NCBI GenBank assembly: GCA_036268055.1
Contig: DATAUW010000010.1
Location: 62,001-126,000 of the forward strand
Length of the DNA: 64,000 bases
DNA from: Verrucomicrobiia bacterium
Lineage (GTDB): Bacteria; Verrucomicrobiota; Verrucomicrobiia; Limisphaerales; Pedosphaeraceae
Reading direction: 5' to 3'
Under the pieces are notes generated by a model, which worked only from the letters and a program-made list of their open reading frames with translations, ran no database searches and was not told the DNA's origin. Each line of letters begins with the position of its first letter. Position 1 is the stretch's first letter. A program made the translations under genes and the position numbers. Positions 54,871 to 63,130 of the stretch are shown piece after piece.

Positions 54871-56946
54871 TCATTGATGTCCGACGAGGATGGCGTTCAG
54901 TTGATAGCCATAACCGGCGGCGGTGTTTGTGAAGGTTTGGGTCGTACCCGTCGCCGTGAAGGTGCACAGGATGTAACCGCCGAGCGATGGGCTTCCGCCA
55001 GCGAAGGCGTAGGATTGATTCGAGCTTGAGGCCGAACCGGTGGTGATTTGGAAGGTGCGCGTGCCCATGCCGGAGCGGGTGTCGGCTTCGAGGAACAAGA
55101 CTTTATAGGTCGTGCCCGAAGTGAGACCGGTGAGGGTCAAGGTTCCGTTGTTGATGCCGAGTTCGGCATCGCCGAGAACGGTGTTGAGCGGCGTATCTCC
55201 ACTGGAACCGCCGCCGCCGAGGAAACCGGAGACCGCATAGGCGCCCGTGCCGCCGTAGGTGATATGAGAACTTGGATAGGCGGCAAAGGTGTAGCCGTTG
55301 GCGGTGGTTTCGGCGGAAGAATTGCCGAGGCTGACGCCATAGACTTCCTGCGCGGTGGTGCCGGCCATAGTGAGAACGGAATCGCTGGTGAACGTGCCGC
55401 TGGTAAAGGTCGGCGCAGTTACTGAAGTGGAAGTTTCCCACCAGTTGAAGTTTTCGCCGCCGTTGTCGAAGACGATTCGGATGTCGTGATAAGTCTGACT
55501 GTAAGAGCCGTAGGGGCCGAACGAGACGTTGGCATAGGTTTGCCATCCGCCAGTGTTGGGCAGCGTGACCGAAGCTTTCGCAACGCCGTCAATCACCAGG
55601 TGCGCGGTGCAGCCCGAGTTCGGAGTGGCGACGCGCAAGACAAACGTAGGCGTGCCATTCAAAGGCACGTTGGTCCATTCGAGCCATTCGCCGCTTTGAA
55701 TCCAACCGACGTTGTAACCGCCGTTGGCGTCGGTCGTGGTTTGGATGGCGATATTGCCGTTGCGATAGTAATTCGTCAGGCCGTTGCCGCCGGCAGCGCC
55801 GCCGAACCAATCGCAGGCTTCGGCCTCGAACAATAGAGTCGAAGGAAAAGGATTGCGGCTGTATTGGCGCAAGATGCCGATGCGCTGATTGGGGTAATCA
55901 TAGAGATTGCTGCTATAGGGAAGCGCGACGCCGTTGGCGTTTATATTGCGGACGCGGAACATCGCGGCGTCCTCTTCGTAATCGGTGAAACCCTCACACA
56001 AGGTGATGAGCGCGCCAGCGCCGACGGTGGCGGAGAGGCCGGTTTTGAAAAGCGCTCCGTGGTTGGGATCGAGAAATCCGCTCTGACCGGGGTGTTGGAA
56101 TTCCGCGCAGGCCACGCCAACAGAAGTGCCGTTGTAAGTCGTGAGTGTATGAGAAGGACCGCTGGGGCCGGCAATGAACCAGCCTTGCATGCCGTCGAGG
56201 ATTCCGGTGTTGGTGCAAGTGGTGTCATGCTGCGTGGTGGCGGCATCGTCAATGATGATGGGATTGAAACCGAAATCGCGCTGGCAGGAATTTCGGACGT
56301 AGGTGAAGGCGCGCGACAAGTTACCTTGGGCATTCGTGATGAAGAGCGGGCCGGACGACCAGATGATGATGACGGGGCGGCCGTTGATTTTGAAACGATT
56401 TGCGTCGGGGACAGTTTGGAAAAAGATTTTGTAATTGTAGTCGTAGATAAACTTCCAGTTATTCGTGTTACTCAAATCCATCGGCGTGGCGTAACCGTAG
56501 CCTTTGCCGATGGACTGATTATATTGGGCGCACCACGACGCGGCGTTGTCGTCGAAGCAGGCAAATTTCAAAGTGTTTTGCAAACCGCGCGCGTTGACGG
56601 CGGCGACCATCGGGGCCATTTGGCTGGGCGGGTTGTTGGTGTTGGGCCAGGAGCCGGTGCAGTTCGGGCATACGAAATCCACGCCGGCTTGCTGGAGTTG
56701 CTCGACCCACGTCGCCCACGTCGGACAGTTGGGATCGTAGGGGCTGCCGCCCATGGGATTGAACATGGAGATGTTCAGTTGGTTGGGATAGGTGAGCGGA
56801 CCGGTGAGTTGCGAGCTGTATTGATAACCGCAGGTGACACCGAGGTATTGGGCTTGCGCGCGGTCCATCATTAGAGCGAGCAATATCAGGAGGACGGCGG
56901 TGATTGTAGAAACGAGGGGCAGTCTATTTATTTCTTTTCTATTCAT
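54871..56946 (-). CDS. Exported DUF5010-like protein with carbohydrate-binding domain
   Basis: 691 residues from the ATG at 56946, which gives a clean signal peptide. Residues about 35-380 form a TIM-barrel-like domain (LGVTCGYQYSSQLTGPLTYPN, RPVIIIWSSGP, FNPIIIDDAATT) that fits DUF5010, a glycosidase-like family. Residues about 390-510 resemble a CBM6/35 sugar-binding module (LLFEAEACDWFGGA, WIQSGEWLEWTNVPL, YHDIRIVFDNGGENFNWWE). The remainder is a beta-sandwich domain. A secreted polysaccharide-active enzyme is likely; the linkage is unknown. Confidence 0.7.
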   Translation of the reverse strand: MNRKEINRLPLVSTITAVLLILLALMMDRAQAQYLGVTCGYQYSSQLTGPLTYPNQLNISMFNPMGGSPYDPNCPTWATWVEQLQQAGVDFVCPNCTGSWPNTNNPPSQMAPMVAAVNARGLQNTLKFACFDDNAASWCAQYNQSIGKGYGYATPMDLSNTNNWKFIYDYNYKIFFQTVPDANRFKINGRPVIIIWSSGPLFITNAQGNLSRAFTYVRNSCQRDFGFNPIIIDDAATTQHDTTCTNTGILDGMQGWFIAGPSGPSHTLTTYNGTSVGVACAEFQHPGQSGFLDPNHGALFKTGLSATVGAGALITLCEGFTDYEEDAAMFRVRNINANGVALPYSSNLYDYPNQRIGILRQYSRNPFPSTLLFEAEACDWFGGAAGGNGLTNYYRNGNIAIQTTTDANGGYNVGWIQSGEWLEWTNVPLNGTPTFVLRVATPNSGCTAHLVIDGVAKASVTLPNTGGWQTYANVSFGPYGSYSQTYHDIRIVFDNGGENFNWWETSTSVTAPTFTSGTFTSDSVLTMAGTTAQEVYGVSLGNSSAETTANGYTFAAYPSSHITYGGTGAYAVSGFLGGGGSSGDTPLNTVLGDAELGINNGTLTLTGLTSGTTYKVLFLEADTRSGMGTRTFQITTGSASSSNQSYAFAGGSPSLGGYILCTFTATGTTQTFTNTAAGYGYQLNAILVGHQ

Positions 56947-57333
56947 AGGATGCTCTTTCAGTAAACGTGACGGTTTAGTGGAACTGCCGCTCAACCGAAC
57001 GGCAGGTACGGCTTACGAATGTGCGAATCCGACGGGCCGGCGGGAGGCCGGGGAAAAGACTAAGGGCTTATCACCCGACGGTAGAACGAGTCGCAGTTTG
57101 CGCATATCCCCGAAAGCGGTTTCAAAAAAGGGGATACCGAAAAAATAATTTGGCAGTTTGGGAAAATTAAAAATTAAAAATCTAAAATTAAAAATTCGGA
57201 AACTGAGCGTAGCGGTGGGAGACCATGACGTTGCACGGCGTTAATTGAACTGCGGAGACGGAAATAACCGGGTTGAAATCATGCCCGGTTGTTCCGGCTC
57301 TTTTGGGGGGGACGCCGAGGACGATGTCGAATT
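56947..57333. other. 387-bp intergenic region, repeats only
   Basis: No gene seen. It contains an A/T-rich repeat patch (57163-57200, AAAATTAAAAATT type, the same kind as after 53848) and a GTAGCGGTGG fragment near 57209. Confidence 0.5.
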
Positions 57334-58623
57334 TTATTTGGCAGCTTCAGGTGATGAGCCGATTTGTTTGAGTGCGGCGAGTGCGCCGTCGCGGATCTGG
57401 AGATTTGGATTGTGAGTGGCGGCTTCGCGGAGGATGGAAATGGCTTCGGCGGCGGCGGGCCCGGCCTTATTCAGATCATAGATGGCGAGTCCGGCGCAGG
57501 AACCATTCGTCTTGATATCGTCCATCAAAACGAGGTGGGCGTCGTGGTCAGCCGGATCCACTTCCAAGGTGGTGGCGGCGGCGTAAACACGAATTCCCTC
57601 GTCGGCGGAGGCCAATTGGGTTTTCGCGTGCGACAGAATCACGTCACGGGGTGTGCCGATGTTTTTGAGGGCAACGGCAATCTGGGAAAAATTAGCGGCG
57701 TTCGTTCCTTTCAGCATTTTCAACAAGGCAGGTTCGGCGGGCCGTGCAGTCGCACCGAGTTCGCCCAGTGAATAGATGGCATATTGTCCGACGACCACGT
57801 TGTCCAGCAGATTCGTGAGATGCATCAGGGCGTAGGTTTGGCCGGGGTCTATGCGCAAGGCTGCGGTGGCCAATTCCTCGCAATTGTACCAGTCGTTTTC
57901 ACTGTCGAATAAAATTTTTATCGCGGGAAGGGCTTCGGCGGATTCGCGGCCGAAGTGGCTCAACACAATGGCGGCTTCGAATTGAAGATGTTTGCCGGTG
58001 TGTGGGTCGTTCAGCAGTTTCAGCAGGGCCGGCCGGGCTGACCGCGCTGCGCCGCGAATTGAACTCAGTGATTGCAAGGCAAACTCGGGTGATCTGGTGT
58101 CGGGATCGTCCAGCGCAGCGATGAGGTACGGAACCACGGATTGAGCATTGTCACCCGTGCCGCCTAAAATAAATAAGGTTTGTTGATGGGCGTAAGTGTT
58201 GGTTGCCGGCAGGAATTTTTGCAGCAACGGGAGAAGCTGACTGGCCGGCGGTCGAATTTGCAATAACGCGAATGCGGCGCTGGTGCGCATTTCGAAGTAG
58301 GACACGGGACGCGGCAATCCCCAGCTCCGGGGAAGGCGGTTGAGGAGGGCGGAGTAATTGGTCCGCAAGACGGAATCCTGGCGAAAATCGTAGGATTGCT
58401 GGACCAGAAATGGAACGGCGTTGGTGCCAAAATATTTCAGTCCCGGGTTCAACTCGCTGCCAAAACGAGTATGACAATATTCGATGAACCAGGAGTGAAG
58501 CGATCTTCCTTCATACTTGGGTTCGGAGGCGGATTGCCAAATGAGTATGAACAGCCCGGCAAGTGCGGCGAGCATTCCCGCCGGAATGAAACGACGGAGC
58601 TTGCGATGGGGCTTCGGGTTCAC
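57334..58623 (-). CDS. Membrane-anchored HEAT-repeat protein (paralogue C)
   Basis: 429 residues. N-terminal membrane segment (about 14-30), the shared lead SEPKYEGRSLHSWF, then HEAT units (QSVVPYLIAALDDPDTRSPEFALQSLSSIRG, AARSARPALLKLLNDPHTGKHLQFEAAIVL, GATARPAEPALLKMLKG). More divergent than the tandem pair at 50-52 kb but with the same architecture. Probably a periplasmic or surface scaffold; no catalytic motif. Confidence 0.75.
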   Translation of the reverse strand: MNPKPHRKLRRFIPAGMLAALAGLFILIWQSASEPKYEGRSLHSWFIEYCHTRFGSELNPGLKYFGTNAVPFLVQQSYDFRQDSVLRTNYSALLNRLPRSWGLPRPVSYFEMRTSAAFALLQIRPPASQLLPLLQKFLPATNTYAHQQTLFILGGTGDNAQSVVPYLIAALDDPDTRSPEFALQSLSSIRGAARSARPALLKLLNDPHTGKHLQFEAAIVLSHFGRESAEALPAIKILFDSENDWYNCEELATAALRIDPGQTYALMHLTNLLDNVVVGQYAIYSLGELGATARPAEPALLKMLKGTNAANFSQIAVALKNIGTPRDVILSHAKTQLASADEGIRVYAAATTLEVDPADHDAHLVLMDDIKTNGSCAGLAIYDLNKAGPAAAEAISILREAATHNPNLQIRDGALAALKQIGSSPEAAK

Positions 58624-58740
58624 GCCGAGACATTTGACCGGAGGGAGGCCGGGATGTCACGGACGATTCCGGTGGTGAAAAATCATTGGGTGGGAATTTG
58701 ACCTCTCGATCATTTTCTTAGATGAAAGGAAAGTTGGCGC

Positions 58741-59436
58741 TCAATGTTCCCGTTCTTTTGGGGTAACGCCGAGGACGATGTCGAATTTGGCGGCGAGTTC
58801 GCCGACGCGGGAGGTTTTTAGCGGGACGAAATCCACGGTCACGGAATCGCGCGCGGCGGCGTCGCCGATGTCGCGGTAGATGCCGTCGCGCATATTGCCG
58901 GGCTCGCCTTTGATGAAGAGTTGGGTGGTCCAGTCTTCCTGGCCTTTGATTTTAACTTTGAAATGGATGTGCGGCGCCTGGCGGCCATTATAGGCGATGG
59001 GCTTGAGGGTGCGAAAATAATATTCGCCGCTGGAGCCGGTGAGGAAACGGCCGAAGCCCTGGAAATTTTTATCGTATTGCGCGCGGTTGCCGGCGTCGGC
59101 GAGGTAGATGCCGTCGTGATCCACGCTCCAGATTTCAATGGTGGCATCGCGGATGGGATCGCCGCGCCCGTCGAGGAGGCGACCGCTCAAGTGGGTGACA
59201 TCGCCGATGGCGGGGGTGATGGAATCATTGACGATGATGAGGTCGTTGTCGGTATCGAGCGGGAGTTTGGGCGGGTAGAACGGGCCTTCGGTGACGGAAG
59301 CAGTTTTCCTGAGTGTGCGAGTGAGTTCTTCGGCGAAGACGCCGTGGACGCTGACCAATGCGGCGGCGAAGGCGGCATTGCGAATGAAGTTGCGGCGAGG
59401 ATTGAAGGTGGCGGGCTTGACTAATGTATTGTTCAT
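58741..59436 (-). CDS. Tat-exported intradiol ring-cleavage dioxygenase-like protein
   Basis: 231 residues from the ATG at 59436. The N terminus NPRRNFIRNAAFAAALV is a Tat-type signal. The fold has the intradiol dioxygenase pattern: TEGPFYPPKLPLDTDNDL, HLSGRLLDGRGDPIRDATIEIW, EYYFRTLKPIAYNGRQAPHIHFKV. The last stretch holds the expected tyrosine and the paired histidines (HIH) that ligate Fe(III). Characterised relatives open catechol or protocatechuate rings. An exported one could act on lignin-derived aromatics, but its substrate is unknown. Confidence 0.82.
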   Translation of the reverse strand: MNNTLVKPATFNPRRNFIRNAAFAAALVSVHGVFAEELTRTLRKTASVTEGPFYPPKLPLDTDNDLIIVNDSITPAIGDVTHLSGRLLDGRGDPIRDATIEIWSVDHDGIYLADAGNRAQYDKNFQGFGRFLTGSSGEYYFRTLKPIAYNGRQAPHIHFKVKIKGQEDWTTQLFIKGEPGNMRDGIYRDIGDAAARDSVTVDFVPLKTSRVGELAAKFDIVLGVTPKEREH

Positions 59437-59783
59437 AAAAAGTTCTTTGGTTGTTTGATGCTTACTCGGCATATCGAACGATTGCGTTCATAGGTGAGTT
59501 ATAGAACTTTTTTTTATTGCCGCTAGAAATTTTACATGGGCTTAACGGAGAATGGGGGGATTTTACCATTGGTTTACAATTCCAGCGCCTGCTGTGAGGG
59601 AATGGAGTATTTCGAGCGTCCTTTCAGGACGCAGAAAAGCAATGGATTAAGTGTTCCGGGGGTATCGTCGCGCTTCGCGCGCCTCAACCGCCCGGCTAAT
59701 GTCCGGCAACCCTCCGGGTTGTAAGAAGCTGCTGTGTTCCGCGGGCACAAGGACATGCGCCGGACGGATTAGCAGCGTGAGCT
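59437..59783. repeat. Intergenic cluster of palindromic repeats
   Basis: 347 bp with no gene. It contains a perfect hairpin GCGTCCT / AGGACGC (59616-59632), CGCGCTTCGCGCG (about 59669-59681) and CAACC / GGTTG (59708-59722), forming a run of extragenic palindromes from about 59605 to 59733. Confidence 0.55.
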
Positions 59784-61262
59784 TTAGACTTGAGCTTTGG
59801 GCACGCGTTTGCGCGGGCCTTTTTCCTGGGTGGGAAGTGTCTGGGTGGAATCGGGGAATGGTGGTGGTGGCAGGCTGGCCGCGGCCTGGACGGCTGACTC
59901 GCGTTGCTTGACGGTTTCCGGCAATTTCGCGGGACCGGATTTGTCGTCGGAGAAACGGAAGGCGGCGGTGAGATCGCCGAAAGTTTTGCGGCGCCAATCG
60001 GTGATGTTCGTCTCGGTGACGCCGGTGATTTTTTCTACGAATTGCAGGACGGACGTGTGGTCGAAGGGTTGGCTGCATACCCAGCCGCCGGCGGTCCACG
60101 GTGAAACGATGACGCACGGCACGCGGAAACCGCCGCCGATGGGTAGGCCTTTGATAAATTCGCCCGCGGTTCCTTCCGGCGGCACAGGTGGCGCGACGTG
60201 ATCGAAGATGCCGTCGTTTTCATCGTAGTTCAGGATGAACACGGTCTTGGCCCAGACTTCGGGATTGGAAGCGATGGCTTCGATTTTTCTGGCGACGAAG
60301 TCCGCGCCGGCGGCGGGCATGTGGTCGGGGTGTTCGGATTCGATGCCGGTGGGCATGATCCAGGAAACAGTCGGCAGCTTGTCGTTGCGCGCGTCCTGGT
60401 CGAATTGATCCGACGCATCGTGAGAGAGGCCTTTGCGGTAGAGCGGTGAATCAGGCTGCGCCTGTTGAAAGGCGGTGAAATATTGCAGTACATTGAACGG
60501 CTTTTTTTGATCGTCCTCGCTGTTGGACTGGTTATAAATTTTCCAACTGACGCCCGCTTTTTCCAATCGCTCGGCATAAGTCATCCAGCGGAATCCACCC
60601 TTGATGGCTTTGTTCCGGATGAGCGGTCCCCCATCTTTGCCTTCGGGATCAATCGTGCCGGTCATCCAATACATGCGGTTCGGCCAAGTGGGGCCCATGA
60701 CGGAACAGAAATAGCCGTCGCAAATGGTGAAGGCTTCGGCGAGCGCGAATTGAAAGGGAATGTCCGCGCGCGTGTGATAACCCATGACATAAGGCGCTAT
60801 GTCGCCGTCAGCCTTGCGATGCGCGGGGAGCCAGTTGTCCATTTTGCCGCCGTTCCAGGAGGCGTGCTGGACGGCGAAGGCGTGGCTCGTGGAAGGAAGT
60901 TTTTGCGCGGAGGTTTTTAGCGTGTCGAGATGAAAGGGCAGGAGATAGCCGTTGGGGTTTTGCGGGTCAGGCTGGTGAAAAACAGATTTGCCGTTGGGCA
61001 ATATCAGGGCGTTGGGATCATCAAAGCCGCGAACGCCCGCCATGGTACCGAAATAATGATCGAAGGAACGATTCTCCTGCATCAGCATGACGACGTGTTT
61101 GATGTCGCGCAGAGAGCCGGGACGCGGGGCATCTTCGGCGAGCGCGCGCCGAATGCTAGGCGGCAGAATTGAGGAGGCGGCAGCGAGCGCGGCGAGGCGG
61201 GCGGCAGAACCTATCAACCGGCGGCGAGTTATTTTGCGGGAACCGAAAACGTCGTTTTGCAT
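59784..61262 (-). CDS. Tat-exported phosphoesterase (phospholipase C/acid phosphatase family)
   Basis: 492 residues. Twin-arginine signal TRRRLIGSAARLAALAAAS. The catalytic start HVVMLMQENRSFDHYFGTMAGV is the phosphoesterase-family motif of bacterial phospholipase C and AcpA. Also GPTWPNRMYWMTG, WIMPTGIESEHPDH, NYDENDGIFDHVAPP and HTSVLQFVEKITGV. It cleaves phosphate esters outside the inner membrane, probably for phosphorus scavenging. A 22-base tandem repeat lies about 90-135 bp upstream. Confidence 0.9.
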   Translation of the reverse strand: MQNDVFGSRKITRRRLIGSAARLAALAAASSILPPSIRRALAEDAPRPGSLRDIKHVVMLMQENRSFDHYFGTMAGVRGFDDPNALILPNGKSVFHQPDPQNPNGYLLPFHLDTLKTSAQKLPSTSHAFAVQHASWNGGKMDNWLPAHRKADGDIAPYVMGYHTRADIPFQFALAEAFTICDGYFCSVMGPTWPNRMYWMTGTIDPEGKDGGPLIRNKAIKGGFRWMTYAERLEKAGVSWKIYNQSNSEDDQKKPFNVLQYFTAFQQAQPDSPLYRKGLSHDASDQFDQDARNDKLPTVSWIMPTGIESEHPDHMPAAGADFVARKIEAIASNPEVWAKTVFILNYDENDGIFDHVAPPVPPEGTAGEFIKGLPIGGGFRVPCVIVSPWTAGGWVCSQPFDHTSVLQFVEKITGVTETNITDWRRKTFGDLTAAFRFSDDKSGPAKLPETVKQRESAVQAAASLPPPPFPDSTQTLPTQEKGPRKRVPKAQV

Positions 61263-61351
61263 ATTTCAAGGACGATATTATGGGCGAATATTCAGCGCGA
61301 TAAAAATTTGTGGTGAAACAAAATTGTAACTGAATTGACATGGGATTGTGA

Positions 61352-61396
61352 TGAGGCAGCGTTGAGTTACTGCATGAGGTAGCATTGAGTTACTGC
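61352..61396. promoter_or_regulatory. Tandem 22-bp direct repeat, candidate operator
   Basis: Two 22-base copies (61352-61373 and 61375-61396) identical at 20 positions, with period 23, upstream of the phosphoesterase gene and downstream of the SatP gene. The core GAGTTAC recurs near 62997 and 63010 upstream of the amidase gene. It is not the PHO-box pattern I know. Confidence 0.4.
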
Positions 61397-61428
61397 TTTC
61401 GCGGATGCGAATGGGTGGAGAATTTTAT

Positions 61429-62022
61429 TTATTTTTTCATCGGACCGAGTGGCAGGAGGGTTTTGCCGTAGAGTTCGTTGAGCACCTGGGCGAGGCCGGT
61501 GTAGATGGCGGCGAATCCGCAGATGAGTCCTTCAAAGCCGGTGAAATGGCGGAAGGGGGCGGAGGCGTTGGTGAAATCGCCGATGGCGAGGAGGAAGAAA
61601 AGGATGGTCAACGTGCCGAAGACGAATTGCAGCGCGCGGCTCAGGCGCAGGGTTCCGATAAACATGACGGCGGTGAAGATTCCCCATAGGGCAAGGTAGG
61701 CGGACATGGCGGTTTCATCGGCGGCATTGGTGAGGGACCATTTGGGGAGGAGGATGAGCATCACGAGCGAGAGCCAGAAAAAGCCGTAGGAAATAAAAGC
61801 GGTGGCGGCGAAGGTGCTGCCCTTTTTCCATTCCATGAGTCCGGCGATGACTTGCGCGATGCCACCGTAGCAAACGCCCATCGCGAGGATCATGCTGTTC
61901 ATTTCGTAGAAGCCAGCGTTGTGGAAATTCAGCAGGACGGTGGTCATGCCGAAGCCCATCAGGCCGAGGGGCGCAGGGTTGGCGGTGGTGTCTTTGAGTT
62001 GGATGGTGGAGGCCTCGCTCAT
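61429..62022 (-). CDS. satP: Acetate/succinate transporter, GPR1/FUN34/SatP family
   Basis: 197 residues from the ATG at 62022; the longer frame upstream is noise. The family motif [23 protein letters not shown] is intact, with six membrane segments including [24 protein letters not shown]. It is an acetate or succinate channel/symporter in the inner membrane. Acetate released by xylan deacetylation in the same region could be a source. Confidence 0.92.
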   Translation of the reverse strand: MSEASTIQLKDTTANPAPLGLMGFGMTTVLLNFHNAGFYEMNSMILAMGVCYGGIAQVIAGLMEWKKGSTFAATAFISYGFFWLSLVMLILLPKWSLTNAADETAMSAYLALWGIFTAVMFIGTLRLSRALQFVFGTLTILFFLLAIGDFTNASAPFRHFTGFEGLICGFAAIYTGLAQVLNELYGKTLLPLGPMKK

Positions 62023-62411
62023 GGTGATAGAGTGGTTTGGGTTGGGGACGCGCCGTTTGTAGCAAGGTTCGGGCGGGGAGGGAATAGATTTATTGGCAGA
62101 AGTGTGCCGTGGGGCGCATCCGCGCACTGTCCCCAAATGGCAGGGTGGCGCTGCCGTGCCGCCGAAGTTCTGGAGGGACGAAAGAAATTTTCCTGAAATC
62201 ATCCAGGCTTGCGCCGCGTTCATTTCATCAAATTCTTTCGTCCCTTGCGGGACTTGATTCGCATCGTGTGGTTACCCAGCCATAAATGGCTGGGCTAAGA
62301 TCTTTCGTCCCTGCGGGACTGGGGCGGCGTTGGCGCAGGCGGCGGCATCGAGATCCGGCTCGTGTCTTGGTGAATGTCACGGCTCGCATGGACGCTCGCC
62401 GTCCCATTGGT
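62023..62411. repeat. Intergenic region with palindromic repeats
   Basis: 389 bp with no gene. It contains an inverted copy GGAGGGACGAAAGAA (62172-62186), TTCTTTCGTCCCTTGCGGGACT near 62234 and ATCTTTCGTCCCTGCGGGACT near 62300, and a perfect palindrome CCCAGCCA / TGGCTGGG (62275-62294). These are units of one palindromic repeat family. Confidence 0.6.
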
Positions 62412-62873
62412 TTAGAGCGGGAGGTATTCGGGGTGGATGCCGGATTCGTCGCAGTGGAGGATGGCGATGGAGCGGGGTTGGTTGAAACGGGGTTTGCCGG
62501 CGTAACCGGGATTGAAGTAGAGGGTGCGGCCGATTTGTTCGTGGTGGGGTTTGTGGCTGTGGCCGAAGACGACGACATCGGGTTTTTCGCGTGCGATGCG
62601 GCGTTTGGCGACGTCGGAAAGTTGTTGGGGATTGATGATGTGGTGGAGGAGAAATTTTCGGCCGGCGAGTTGGAGGACTTCGGTGTCGCGGAAGTCGAGG
62701 GCTTCATCGGTATTGCCGGTGACGGCGGTCACGGGAGCGACGTATTCAAGCTCGAGGATGATGAAGGGCAGGCCGATGTCGCCAGCGTGGAGGATGTGGT
62801 CAACGCCTTTGAAGAGGGCGGGGATTTGCGGGTCGAGATAATTGTGGGTGTCGGAGATGACGCCGATTTTCAT
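62412..62873 (-). CDS. YfcE/MJ0936-family metallophosphodiesterase
   Basis: 153 residues. Metal-binding motifs in order: GVISDTHN, HAGDIG, VTGNTD, GHSHKPHHE. This is the short YfcE/MJ0936-type calcineurin-like phosphoesterase. Known members cleave cyclic or phosphodiester substrates in vitro; the natural substrate is unknown. It is an isolated gene. Confidence 0.92.
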   Translation of the reverse strand: MKIGVISDTHNYLDPQIPALFKGVDHILHAGDIGLPFIILELEYVAPVTAVTGNTDEALDFRDTEVLQLAGRKFLLHHIINPQQLSDVAKRRIAREKPDVVVFGHSHKPHHEQIGRTLYFNPGYAGKPRFNQPRSIAILHCDESGIHPEYLPL

Positions 62874-63130
62874 GGGTGGTTAGAAAAATGGTATGTGATG
62901 TAAAATTTCCGGCAGTGTTTTAGCAGGGGCGATGAGACTGTGCAAAATGATTAGCGGGGCAGGGAATTACTCATGTCCAGGGTTGGGAGTGGTTTCGAGT
63001 TACTCGGTGGAGTTACAATTCATTTCATTTCTCAGAATTTTGCTTTATCTCGGAATGAGATTGGGCTATGGTCGCGTCTCTTAAATGCTCGTCGTGAAAT
63101 GATTCACGAATGCGATGAGAAAGTAACCTG

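Noticed and set aside
62022-62223. Extended N terminus for the SatP-type transporter
   Set aside because: The added 67 residues cover a palindromic repeat region and do not resemble the family; the conserved NPAPLG motif sits close to the ATG at 62022.
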